From positions 648,675 to 712,674 of the forward strand of contig NZ_BMNH01000001.1 in NCBI RefSeq assembly GCF_014646355.1: 64,000 nucleotides of DNA. Direction: 5' to 3'. A program made the position numbers and the translations under genes. This DNA is from Nonomuraea cavernae. GTDB lineage: Bacteria; Actinomycetota; Actinomycetes; Streptosporangiales; Streptosporangiaceae. The notes under the pieces are model-generated. The model was not told the DNA's origin. It saw nothing but the letters and a program-made list of their open reading frames with translations, and searched no databases. Shown here one piece after another: positions 27,790-35,737 of this stretch (position 1 is its first letter; the number at the start of each line of letters is the position of its first letter).

Positions 27790-29219
27790 CGGTCGCATCC
27801 CGTGGACAGCGGGGTGGCCCAGGCCGGCCGGTTCTGCCGGGCGTACTGGCCGGGGATGAGGGTGGCCAGCACATACATGGCGATACCGAGCGTGATCATG
27901 CCCACGATGAAGGGCCACTGCCAGGGGCCGGGTAGGTAAAGCGCCAGAAACCAGCTCTTCTCGTCGGCTCCGACGATTTTGAAGACGCCGGCCACGAGGC
28001 CCTGCGGGAACAACGGACACCAGGCCAGGCCCCAGCACACCGCCACCGTGACGGCCTTCCAGCGCGGCATCTTGGGCAGGCTGCCCGCCCAGTGCTCGGG
28101 CAGCGCGTGGGGCAACTCCATGTGCACGGTCGTCGGACCGCCCGGCGGGCTGTTGATGGCGAGCACGCCGTCGAAGGCGGCCAGCCGCCGCTCGATGCCG
28201 AGCAGGCCGCTGCCCTTGCCGGGCTCGGCGCCGCCCATGCCGTCGTCGGTCACGGTGACCCGCAGGTACGGCCCGTCACCCCTGATGTCGACCGTGGCCG
28301 AGCGGGCGTCGCCGTGCCTGGCGGCGTTGGAGAGCAGCTCGCTGACCGCGAAGTAGATCGCCGCCTCCACCGGCGCCTCCGGCCGGTGCGGCAGGTCGAC
28401 CTCCACGGTCACCCGCAACGCGCTGTCCAGCGCGAGGGCTCGCACGGCGTCGGCGAGCCCGCGCTCGGCCAGCACCGGAGGGTGGATGCCCCGGATGACC
28501 CTGCGCAGCTCCGTCAGGGTGTCGGCGGACGCCTCCCTGGCCTTGGTCAGCAGTGCTCTGGCCGCCACGGGATCCTTCTCGACGAGCTCCTCGACGGCGC
28601 CGAGCGTCATGCCGATGGCGACGAGCCTGGCCTGCGTGCCGTCGTGCAGGTCACGCTCGATCCTGCGCATCTCGGCCGCCTGGGAGTCGGCGGCCAGGTT
28701 GCGTACCCGGTTGAGGTGGGAGACCTGCCCGGCCAGCCTGCTGGCGCGGGTCGCGGACAGCAGTAACTCGCACCAGAGCCCGTAAAACCGCAGACCGCGC
28801 TCCGGCATCGTGATGAACACCGGCAGCAACAGCACCTTGATCAGGGGGTCGAGCAGCAGCCAGAGCCCGTCGCGCCAGGTCGCCGGATCGGACAGCATCC
28901 ATTTCCACCGGTCGCTCCAGGCGGGTATCCGTGGCGTCTTGTAGAGCGTCCGGTCGTGGCGGTACATCCCGTCGGCCTGGGGCTGCGGGGGCGGTGGCTT
29001 GGGCAGGTACGGCGAGGCGATCTCGATGTCCGTCCACGCGCGGACCCGGCGCCGGGTGTCCTCCGCCAGCCGACGCACCAGCCGGACGTGCGGCGGATAG
29101 AGAAAGACCATGCCGAGCGCGAACGTGCCGAAGAGAGCGAGGAAGGAGAAAACGATCACCAGCAGTTGCACGAAGGTCAACGCGAGCAGCGCCGTCGCCT
29201 GACCGAACCTTCTGAGCAT
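27786..29219 (-). CDS. Sensor histidine kinase (HisKA_3) with membrane segments on both sides of the kinase core
   Basis: 477 residues from ATG 29219. Two membrane segments near the N-terminus (residues about 10-45) and two more around residues 118-155 precede the phospho-acceptor helix EMRRIERDLHDGTQARLVAI, with His192. The ATPase domain shows ELLSNAARHG, DDGMGG and GSGLLGIERRLAAF. After it, unusually, come two further hydrophobic segments (VAVCWGLAWCPLFPQGLVAG and FIVGMITLGIAMYVLATLIP) ending near the C-terminus. The response regulator follows, and the divergent ABC-2 exporter begins 109 bp away, suggesting an antibiotic or lipid sensing module. Confidence 0.9.
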   Translation of the reverse strand: MLRRFGQATALLALTFVQLLVIVFSFLALFGTFALGMVFLYPPHVRLVRRLAEDTRRRVRAWTDIEIASPYLPKPPPPQPQADGMYRHDRTLYKTPRIPAWSDRWKWMLSDPATWRDGLWLLLDPLIKVLLLPVFITMPERGLRFYGLWCELLLSATRASRLAGQVSHLNRVRNLAADSQAAEMRRIERDLHDGTQARLVAIGMTLGAVEELVEKDPVAARALLTKAREASADTLTELRRVIRGIHPPVLAERGLADAVRALALDSALRVTVEVDLPHRPEAPVEAAIYFAVSELLSNAARHGDARSATVDIRGDGPYLRVTVTDDGMGGAEPGKGSGLLGIERRLAAFDGVLAINSPPGGPTTVHMELPHALPEHWAGSLPKMPRWKAVTVAVCWGLAWCPLFPQGLVAGVFKIVGADEKSWFLALYLPGPWQWPFIVGMITLGIAMYVLATLIPGQYARQNRPAWATPLSTGCDR

Positions 29220-29328
29220 GCCTCTAGTGTGCTCGAACCGGACAGGCGCCGTCGATGCACCTAGGTACACCCTTACCTGGCATCCAGCCCGATTCCCCGC
29301 GCTTACCGCGCTCCCTACCGTCGTCACC

Positions 29329-30234
29329 ATGAAGGTCATCGAGGTCAGAAACCTCCACAAGCGCTACCCCAACCACGTGGCGGTGCACGACGTGTCGTTC
29401 GAGGTGGCCGAAGGTGAGATCTTCGGCATCCTCGGTCCGAACGGCGCCGGCAAGACCACCACCGTGGAGTGCGTCTCCGGCCTGCGCACCCCCGACGGTG
29501 GCACCGTCCGGGTCGCCGGCATCGACCCGGTCGCGGAGCGCGACGCGCTGCGCCGGGTGCTGGGCGTCCAACTGCAGAGCTCCGCGCTGCCCGAGAAGAT
29601 CAAGGTGTGGGAGGCGCTGGACCTGTACGCCTCCTTCTACCCCGACCCCGCCGACTGGCGGGCACTGCTGGAGCAGGTCGGGCTGGCCGACAAGCGGGAC
29701 GCCCAGTTCGGCAAGCTCTCCGGCGGCCAGCGCCAGCGGCTGTCGGTCGCGCTCGCCCTCGTCGGCAAGCCGCGCGTCGCCGTGCTCGACGAGCTCACCA
29801 CCGGGCTCGACCCGCAGGCCCGCAGGGACACCTGGGAACTGGTCGAGCAGGTGCGCGACTCCGGCGTGACGATCGTGCTCGTCACCCACTTCATGGAGGA
29901 GGCCGACCGGCTCTGCGACCGCATCGCGCTCATCGACTCCGGCCGGGTCGTCGCCACCGACTCGCCGGCCGGGCTGATCGCCCGGGTGGGCGACGAGCAG
30001 CGGGTACGGTTCCGGCCCTCCGCCCCCGTCGAGGACTCCCTCCTGACGGCGTTGCCCGAGGTGACGAGCGTCAGCCGCAGCGGCGAGCAGGTCGTGGTGA
30101 CCGGCACCGGAAACCTGGCCCCCGCCGTCACGCTGGCCCTGGCCCAGCAGCAGATCATCCCCGGCGACCTGCGCATCGAGCAGGCCACGCTGGACGACGC
30201 GTTCCTCGCGCTCACCGGAAGGAAGCTCGCATGA
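29329..30234 (+). CDS. ABC-2 type exporter, ATP-binding protein
   Basis: 301 residues from ATG 29329; the frame is open to 29218 but the family start IEVRNLHKRYPNHVAVHDVSF is here. Walker A GPNGAGKTTTVECVSGL, signature LSGGQRQRLSVALAL and Walker B VAVLDELTTGLDP are all present, with the H-loop in VLVTHFMEEADRL. The C-terminal extension of about 80 residues is usual for drug or lipid exporters. ATGA overlap with the permease gene shows coupling. The divergent two-component system is the likely regulator. Confidence 0.95.
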   Translation: MKVIEVRNLHKRYPNHVAVHDVSFEVAEGEIFGILGPNGAGKTTTVECVSGLRTPDGGTVRVAGIDPVAERDALRRVLGVQLQSSALPEKIKVWEALDLYASFYPDPADWRALLEQVGLADKRDAQFGKLSGGQRQRLSVALALVGKPRVAVLDELTTGLDPQARRDTWELVEQVRDSGVTIVLVTHFMEEADRLCDRIALIDSGRVVATDSPAGLIARVGDEQRVRFRPSAPVEDSLLTALPEVTSVSRSGEQVVVTGTGNLAPAVTLALAQQQIIPGDLRIEQATLDDAFLALTGRKLA

Positions 30235-30965
30235 AGAAGATCCTGGCCGTCGAGACCAAGTTGCTCCTGCGCGACTGGCCCGCCATCGTGTTCAGCCTCG
30301 CCCTGCCCGTCGGCCTGCTGGTGGTCCTGGGGCAGATCCCCGATCTGTCGAAGCCTGATCCCGAGTTCGGCGGGCAGCGGTTCGTGGACAGCCAGCTTCC
30401 GGCCCAGATGATCCTGCTGGCGTTGCTCACGACCTCCTTCACCGTGCTCCCCGGCGTGCTGGCCGCCTACCGGGAGCAGGGCGTGCTCAGAAGGATGTCC
30501 ACGACGCCCGTGCACCCCTCCCGGCTGCTGGGCGCGCACCTGCTGATCAATCTCGGCGTCGCGGTGGTGGCCGTCGTGCTCGTGATCCTGGCGGGATGGC
30601 TGGTGCACGGCTCGACGCCGCCCGAGCAGATCTTCGGGTTCGCTCTGGTGTGCCTGCTCGGCACCGCCGCGATGCTGGCCATCGGGCTGGTGATCGCCTC
30701 GGTCGCGCCCAACGCCAAGTCCGCGCCCGGCATCGGGTCGGTCGTGATGTTCCCGCTGATGTTCGTCGCCGGCATGTGGATCCCGCGCGAGATCATGCCG
30801 GACGCGCTGCGCATGGTCAGCGACTACTCGGTGGTGGGGCCGTTCATCAACGCCATGCGCGACACCTGGGCGGGCGACTGGCCGCAGCTTCCGCACCTGG
30901 CCGTGATGCTCGTCGGGCTGGCGCTGTTCGGCGGCCTGGCCGTACGGCTGTTCAAGTGGGAGTAG
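30231..30965 (+). CDS. ABC-2 type exporter, permease
   Basis: 244 residues with about six membrane segments: [94 protein letters not shown] and [18 protein letters not shown]. The stretch [20 protein letters not shown] between segments two and three is typical of ABC-2 permeases. It partners the preceding ATPase; a homodimer is likely. Substrate is probably a drug or lipid, by analogy. Confidence 0.93.
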   Translation: MKKILAVETKLLLRDWPAIVFSLALPVGLLVVLGQIPDLSKPDPEFGGQRFVDSQLPAQMILLALLTTSFTVLPGVLAAYREQGVLRRMSTTPVHPSRLLGAHLLINLGVAVVAVVLVILAGWLVHGSTPPEQIFGFALVCLLGTAAMLAIGLVIASVAPNAKSAPGIGSVVMFPLMFVAGMWIPREIMPDALRMVSDYSVVGPFINAMRDTWAGDWPQLPHLAVMLVGLALFGGLAVRLFKWE

Positions 30966-30968
30966 CTT

Positions 30969-30986
30969 CCTCAAGTAAGCTTAAGG
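30969..30986. promoter_or_regulatory. SoxR box
   Basis: CCTCAAG-TAAG-CTTAAGG, an 18-bp inverted repeat with one mismatch. It matches the known SoxR operator layout (CCTCAAG, 4 nt, CTTGAGG). It ends 2 bp before the soxR ATG, so it overlaps the translation start region. Confidence 0.7.
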
Positions 30987-30988
30987 TC

Positions 30989-31471
30989 ATGACCAAGGTC
31001 GTGTGGAACACCCGTGAGCTCACGGTCGGGCAGCTCGCCGAGCGCAGCGGCGTGGCCGTGTCGGCACTGCACTTCTACGAGGCCAAGGGCCTCATCAGCA
31101 GCCGCCGCACCGCGGGCAACCAGCGCCGCTACACCCGTGACACCCTTCGCAGAGTCGCGTTCGTACGGCTCGCCCAGCGCCTCGGCATCCCCCTGAAGAC
31201 GATCAAAGAGGCGCTGGCCACGCTGCCCGAGAACCGCACCCCCACGCGCGACGACTGGGCGCAGCTGTCGGCCGCCTGGCGCTCCGACCTCGACGACCGC
31301 ATCGAGCAGCTCCAACGGCTCCGCGACGACCTGACCGACTGCATCGGCTGCGGCTGCCTGTCACTCGACCGGTGCGCGCTGGCCAACCCGCACGACCGGC
31401 TCGGCGAGGAGGGGCCGGGTGCCCGGCGCATCGACACCCGGCTCACCCCCGCCAACGCCTGCTGCGGCTAG
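30989..31471 (+). CDS. soxR: Redox-sensing transcriptional activator SoxR
   Basis: 160 residues. MerR-type winged helix: [20 protein letters not shown] and [20 protein letters not shown]. The [2Fe-2S] cluster motif [12 protein letters not shown] has the four expected cysteines, the hallmark of SoxR; in actinomycetes SoxR responds to redox-active compounds such as phenazines or actinorhodin-like pigments. A SoxR box is directly upstream. The 3' end overlaps the convergent universal stress gene by 4 nt. It could control the neighbouring ABC exporter or distant oxidoreductases. Confidence 0.96.
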   Translation: MTKVVWNTRELTVGQLAERSGVAVSALHFYEAKGLISSRRTAGNQRRYTRDTLRRVAFVRLAQRLGIPLKTIKEALATLPENRTPTRDDWAQLSAAWRSDLDDRIEQLQRLRDDLTDCIGCGCLSLDRCALANPHDRLGEEGPGARRIDTRLTPANACCG

Positions 31472-31914
31472 GACGCGGGGGGCGGCACCACGAGCGTCGG
31501 GCGGCGCGTGTGGTGCAGCACGTGGTTGGAGACGCTGCCCAGCAGGACGGAGCGGACCGTCGAAAGACCACGGGAACCAAAGACGATCATCGAGGCGTCG
31601 AGCTCGTCGGCGACCTCCACGATCGTCTTCCAGATCGACTCGTCGTCGGCCACGGCCCGGTGTGAGACCTCGGTGAACCCGGCCGCGACGGCCAGTTCGG
31701 CCCCCTCCTTGGCCTGCTGCTCGGCCAGCGCACCCCATTCGCCCGAGTCATCGGCCACCAATGCCGGCGCTCCGATCGGATATTTCCTGAGCTGCACCAG
31801 AAGCGGCTCCCACACGGTCAGGACGACCACCGGCTGGGGCGTCAGGTGCTTGGCCGCGACCTCGATCGCGGTGCGTGAGTTCGCCGAGCCGTCGTAGGCG
31901 ATGAGGATGGTCAT
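31468..31914 (-). CDS. Universal stress protein (UspA family)
   Basis: 148 residues, one Usp domain. ATP-binding type features: [19 protein letters not shown] at the N-terminus and [20 protein letters not shown] with the G-2x-G-9x-G(S/T)-like loop near the C-terminus. Such proteins respond to stress or dormancy signals. It is convergent with soxR and overlaps it by 4 nt. It marks the last intact core gene before the decayed accessory region. Confidence 0.9.
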   Translation of the reverse strand: MTILIAYDGSANSRTAIEVAAKHLTPQPVVVLTVWEPLLVQLRKYPIGAPALVADDSGEWGALAEQQAKEGAELAVAAGFTEVSHRAVADDESIWKTIVEVADELDASMIVFGSRGLSTVRSVLLGSVSNHVLHHTRRPTLVVPPPAS

Positions 31915-32049
31915 GAGGTCGTTTCCCTTCGGTCTTCTCCTCTCTAGAGCGTTAGATTGATCATCCGTGATTCCCTTCCCGGGGTGTCTCGTGGGTCACA
32001 TCCCGGCCACGGCCTGCTGGACGTCTCCCAGCTTGCTGGTGCCGAGCCA

Positions 32050-32310
32050 TCAGCAGCCGCGGTCGCGGATGGCTCCGGTCACCGGGCCGGGGCAGAGCAC
32101 GGCTTCGGCGGCCTTGTTGATGACCTCACCGACGGCCATGGCCTGCTCGTTCTTGATTTTCAAGGTGGTGGACACGGCGAACTGACGGCGGCCGTCGGCG
32201 GAGGTGAAGGTCACGGCCAAAAAGCCGGGGGCATTGCCGGCGACCGGCGCGACCGTTCCGCCGCACTGACGCGGCGCTGCCCCGCGCTCTTCACCCACCT
32301 GGACTCGATC
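32050..32310 (-). pseudogene. Gene fragment: C-terminal part of a secreted enzyme, possibly a serine hydrolase
   Basis: On the minus strand a protein-like stretch reads GNAPGFLAVTFTSADGRRQF then AVSTTLKIKNEQAMAVGEVINK-type sequence before a stop at 32050. It has no plausible start, because the sequence before it is opposite-strand kinase remnant. The strand-turn-strand pattern with DGRRQ resembles the end of beta-lactamase-fold serine hydrolases, but that is only a guess. It appears to be a truncated remnant. The region 31915-32049 holds no recognisable gene. Confidence 0.4.
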
Positions 32311-32910
32311 GGCTCCCACCCACCGGGCGCGCCCCAGCCGATGCCACCGCGGACCGAGGAACTACGCGCTCTCGCCGAACAGGTGGAGGCCGACACCCTG
32401 TCCGCGCTGCTGCCCCAGGCCGGTCTGGCGCTCATCGTGGTGACCGGGCTGGCCGCCGTACTGAGCTGGCTGGTGGCAGGTCGGGTGCTGCGGCCGATCC
32501 GCGCGACCTCCACCACCGCCCGGCGGCTGTCGGCCGAGAACCTCACCGACCGGGTCCCGGTCACCACCCCCGCCAACGAGCTGTCCGCCTTGGCGGGCAC
32601 GATCAACGGGATGCTGGACCGCGTCCAGCGCGGCGTCGCGGCGCCGTCGAGCACCTGCAGCGCGTCCTGGATGGGCTGCTGCTGTTGGCGCGCAGCCAGG
32701 CCGGGCTCGGCGCGCGGGAACCCCGACCTGGCCGCCATCGTGGCCGCCGCCCTCGACGCGGCCGAAGCACGGGCGGCGACCGCCGACATCGCCGTGCGAA
32801 CCGAGCTCCGGTCGGCACCGGTCAGCGGCGAACCGGTCCTGCTGGAACGGATGATCGGCAACCTGGTCGACAACGCCCTCCGCCGGCCCCCTCACCAGAA
32901 CCAGATCTGA
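32290..32910 (+). pseudogene. Histidine kinase pseudogene lacking the H box
   Basis: The reading frame shows a membrane segment (GLALIVVTGLAAVLSWLVAG) and a HAMP domain (VLRPIRATSTTARRLSAENL, then ELSALAGTINGMLDRVQRGV). Next the sequence jumps, in another frame, to EHLQRVLDGLLLLARSQAGL, the second helix of the phospho-acceptor domain. It then returns to DLAAIVAAALDAAEARAATA and ends at MIGNLVDNALRRP. The intervening phospho-acceptor helix with its His is missing, there are two frameshifts, and the ATP-binding G boxes are cut off. It is therefore a dead kinase. No response regulator is next to it. Confidence 0.75.
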
Positions 32911-33039
32911 CTGGAGGCGCGGCACGAGAACCGCCACCCCCGCCGTACGGAGATCGGCGGCCGCCACCGGGGCGGGAGAGAGGGGTGCGTGGCCCGGTCG
33001 ACGCTCGCCTCGACCGGGACGGTCGCCGCAGCGAGCGGG

Positions 33040-33140
33040 GGAGTCGTACTCCAGCGCTCGATACAAGGTGGAGCGGGCGATGCCGAGGCCACTCCGCACA
33101 CTCACCGGCGCCATCTGCCCCTGAGTCGCCTGCCGATATC
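33040..33140 (-). mobile_element. Site-specific recombinase (resolvase/invertase) C-terminal remnant
   Basis: On the minus strand the peptide QGQMAPVSVRSGLGIARSTL followed by YRAL matches the C-terminal helix-turn-helix of serine resolvases/invertases. No catalytic domain is present nearby. It is a fragment left by a transposon or integrative element at the edge of the kinase pseudogene. Sequence between 32911 and 33040 shows nothing else recognisable. Confidence 0.55.
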
Positions 33141-33176
33141 CATATCGATATGACTGAATGATCAATATCAATATTG
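33141..33176. promoter_or_regulatory. AT-rich palindromes upstream of the beta-lactamase gene
   Basis: CATATCGATATG (33141-33152) is a perfect 12-bp palindrome, and CAATAT-CA-ATATTG (33163-33176) is an inverted repeat with 6-bp arms. The stretch is markedly AT-rich against a GC-rich background and lies 36 bp before the bla start. It is probably the promoter/operator. Confidence 0.5.
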
Positions 33177-33211
33177 GACACCCCTAGCCGGTTTCTGATC
33201 TGCTCTCCGCC

Positions 33212-34177
33212 ATGACACAACCACTTATGCGTCTTGGGATCGCGACATTGACCACTTCTATGCTGCTGAGCGGCCCCGCCAGTGCGGCGCATGCCGCCAC
33301 CGGCGAGAAGGGCACCTCCGGCGTCGACTCCCGGACGGGGACCACCGCCCCGTCCGACTCCGAGCTGGACAAGACGCTGCAGGAACTTGAGAAGTCCTAC
33401 CAGGGGCGTATCGGCGTAGTGGGCATCGACCTGGGAACCGGTAAAACGGTCGGCTACCGAGCCGATGAGCGCTTTCCCTTCAACTCCATGTTCAAGGTGT
33501 TCGCCTGCGCGGCCGTACTGCACAAAGCGCGCACCAGCGACCCCGGGCTGATGGACAAGGTGGTTCGCTGGAAGCCTGCCGAGATGGCCGGACTGACCAC
33601 GAACTCCCCAGAGACCACCGAATACACCGACACCGGCATGACACCTGCACAGCTGTGCCGCGCCGGGATCACCAAATCCGACGGCTTCGCAGGCAACACG
33701 CTGCTGAAGCAGATCGGCGGGCCGCGCGGGCTGACCGGGTTCTTCCGCGCCACCGGCGATCGGACAAGTCGGCTGGACCGACCGGAGCCCACCCTGACCG
33801 AGTGGCAGCCGGGTGAAGAGCGCGACACCAGCACCCCCGCCGCGGCCGCACAGACCTTCGCCAAGCTCACCACCGGTAAGACCCTCCACATCGGCGACCG
33901 GGCGCGGCTGGTCGCCTGGCTGAAGGCCAGCCTCACCGGTGCCAACCGCATCCGGGCCGGACTCCCCAAGGACTGGACGGTCGGCGACAAGACCGGCACC
34001 GGCGGCGCGAGCAACTACGGCACCGCCAACGACCTGGCGATCGTCTGGTCGCCCGGGTCCAACGCGCCGATGATCCTTTCGGTGTTCACCAACCGTAACA
34101 CCGACAACACCGCGCATGACGACAAGGTGATCGCCTCCGCCGCGACCGCGCTGGCCAAGGCCCTCGGCCGGCTCTGA
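33212..34177 (+). CDS. Class A beta-lactamase with SDG and substituted position 170
   Basis: 321 residues. Signal peptide (LGIATLTTSMLLSGPASAAH) then a Ser/Thr-rich linker. The nucleophile motif is FNSMFKVF (Ser92, Lys95). The second motif is SDG (156-158) where most class A enzymes have SDN; Mycobacterium tuberculosis BlaC also has SDG. The omega-loop glutamate is Glu192 in RLDRPEPTLTEWQP, but the residue aligned with Asn170 is Thr196. The third motif is KTG (260-262). It is probably a secreted enzyme hydrolysing beta-lactams, with altered inhibitor or substrate behaviour. No BlaI/BlaR genes are adjacent. Confidence 0.92.
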   Translation: MTQPLMRLGIATLTTSMLLSGPASAAHAATGEKGTSGVDSRTGTTAPSDSELDKTLQELEKSYQGRIGVVGIDLGTGKTVGYRADERFPFNSMFKVFACAAVLHKARTSDPGLMDKVVRWKPAEMAGLTTNSPETTEYTDTGMTPAQLCRAGITKSDGFAGNTLLKQIGGPRGLTGFFRATGDRTSRLDRPEPTLTEWQPGEERDTSTPAAAAQTFAKLTTGKTLHIGDRARLVAWLKASLTGANRIRAGLPKDWTVGDKTGTGGASNYGTANDLAIVWSPGSNAPMILSVFTNRNTDNTAHDDKVIASAATALAKALGRL

Positions 34178-34393
34178 CGGGCCTGTCCGTTCGCAACCGC
34201 GATCACGAACCAGCCCGTGCGCTCTCCAGCCACCGAAAGCCGGCAGGGGCTGTACGCAAACGAACAGACGCATGCCCGCTCCGGCACCTTGACGACGTCG
34301 GCGGCCGCGGCCGGGGCAGGGCAGGCTCTTGGGCATCTTCGCGATGCCGATCCGGTCCATCGGGTTGGCCTGCAGCAACTCATGCCGGACGGC
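34178..34393. other. Intergenic sequence between bla and the TetR pseudogene
   Basis: 216 bp with no credible gene. Minus-strand reading gives ELLQANPMDRIGIAKMPKSL, which looks protein-like but has no recognisable family or start. No terminator hairpin was seen after bla. Confidence 0.4.
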
Positions 34394-34783
34394 CTACTTG
34401 GCGAAGGAGACGATCGCGGCGCGCTTGCGCTCAGGGCCGGCCGGTGACACCTCGGCGAGCTCTGCCCTCACCCCGCGCGCAGCCCTCGCACCATCGTGTC
34501 GAAGGCGCGGTCCCAGTGACGGCGGCGGCTTCGGCGTCAGGCTGGAACTCGGGGATGGGACGGCCGAACATCAGCTCGTAGAGGTGCGGGTTGGCCAGGG
34601 CCCGACAGGCGTGCCCGAGCACCAGGAGGTCGGCGATCGGATCGCTGGTGTGCGGGACGGCGGCGAAGGCCGTGGCAAGCCGCTCGAACCGGCCAGGAAC
34701 ATCTCGCGCACGAGACCACCCTTGTCGCCGAACACCTGGTAGACGGCCATGGTGGACACGCCCGCCCGCTCAGTGCAGATGCA
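34394..34783 (-). pseudogene. TetR family regulator pseudogene (truncated, two frameshifts)
   Basis: Three consecutive frames rebuild a TetR protein. Frame 1 gives the recognition helix ERAGVSTMAVYQVFGDKGGL, then VREMFLA. Frame 2 continues FERLATAFAAVPHTSDPIAD, then ALANPHLYELMFGRPIPEFQ. Frame 3 ends DRAFDTMVRGLRAG...AAIVSFAK followed by TAG at 34394-34396. The first DNA-binding helices and the start codon are absent at about 34783. It is non-functional and recently decayed, since each segment is still well conserved. Confidence 0.75.
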
Positions 34784-34840
34784 TTGATCCGGTATTTCGC
34801 GCCGACGGCGGCGAATACCGCGCCGAGGATTCAGGGCGGG

Positions 34841-35737
34841 TCACCAGTACAGGCGCTGCCACAGCGTGATCCACTGGTCTGGGTGAACGTATCCGACGAC
34901 GGCGTCACGAGGCACGCCGGCCGCCGCCAGAGCGGCGTCCACTCCTCGGTGACGCATCCTCAGCGAGGCGCGCACCGAGCCGCCGAGCCCGCTGAAGCCC
35001 AACTCGACCAGTTCCTGGTAGGTGCGGCGGCCGCGCACCAAAGGTTCGGGCCTACGCTCGATCCGCAGGATCGCTGAGTCGACCGACGGTACCGGCCGGA
35101 AGGACCTCCGGTTCACCGTGGGGCCAAGCCGCCAGTGGAACCATGGCCACGACTGCACGGTCACGCGGCTCCAGCGGCCGTAGCCGCCCGCGCGTTTGCG
35201 GGCGTACTCGCGCTGGGTGAGCAGCGTGGCCGAGGTCAGGGACGGCGCCCCCAAGCACCAGTTCACGATCTTCGACGTCGCCGAGTACGGTATGTTCCCC
35301 ACGACCGCGAACGGCCGTCCCGGCACCGGCGCGGTGGTGAAGTCGCCGTGCACCACCTCGACGCGGGGATCACCGCGTGTGCGTGCGGCCAGCCGCCGGG
35401 CCAGGCGCGGATCGATCTCGTAGCCGATCACTTGCGCGCCCGCACCGGCCAGTGCCAGGGTCAGCGCTCCAGCGCCCGCCCCCGGCTCCAGCACCAGCCC
35501 TGCCGGGTCTGCTGCCCTGATCACGAGATCGATGGCCTGGCGGTCGGCCAGGAAGTTCTGTGAGAGCGTGCGCCGCGCCCGGTCCGCGGTGGTGCGGGCG
35601 CCGCCGACCCTGCTCGTGGTCCGGGAGGATGGCCGGTCACCGAAGGCGTGATCGCGCGTCACCCGTGCCGCCCTGCCGGGGTGTTCCGTCGGGAGCGCCC
35701 CGGCAGGCGCGCTCTGTTCGTCCTGCGGGCGGGTCAT
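34841..35737 (-). CDS. Erm-type 23S rRNA (adenine-N6) methyltransferase
   Basis: 298 residues. It methylates A2058 of 23S rRNA in known relatives, giving macrolide-lincosamide-streptogramin B resistance. Motifs: RRTLSQNFLADRQAIDLVIR, SAM-binding LEPGAGAGALTLALAGAG, catalytic NIPYSATSKIVNWCL, and the RNA-binding YGRWSRVTVQSWPWFHWRLG then SFRPVPSVDSAILRI. These last features resemble ErmE more than the housekeeping RsmA/KsgA. The N-terminal 45 residues are an extra Arg/Ser/Thr-rich extension. ATG 35737 overlaps the SDR stop by 4 nt, so translation is coupled. No macrolide biosynthesis gene is in view. Confidence 0.87.
   Translation of the reverse strand: MTRPQDEQSAPAGALPTEHPGRAARVTRDHAFGDRPSSRTTSRVGGARTTADRARRTLSQNFLADRQAIDLVIRAADPAGLVLEPGAGAGALTLALAGAGAQVIGYEIDPRLARRLAARTRGDPRVEVVHGDFTTAPVPGRPFAVVGNIPYSATSKIVNWCLGAPSLTSATLLTQREYARKRAGGYGRWSRVTVQSWPWFHWRLGPTVNRRSFRPVPSVDSAILRIERRPEPLVRGRRTYQELVELGFSGLGGSVRASLRMRHRGVDAALAAAGVPRDAVVGYVHPDQWITLWQRLYW

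Noticed and set aside
32822..34378. A 518-codon minus-strand frame across the beta-lactamase gene
   Set aside because: The opposite strand has a complete class A beta-lactamase with catalytic motifs. The antisense product shows only low-complexity Gly/Arg sequence.
34841..35737. Housekeeping 16S dimethyltransferase RsmA/KsgA
   Set aside because: The YGRWSRVTVQSW and SFRPVPSVDSAILRI segments, the N-terminal Arg/Ser/Thr-rich extension and the accessory context fit Erm better, although the two families share the fold.
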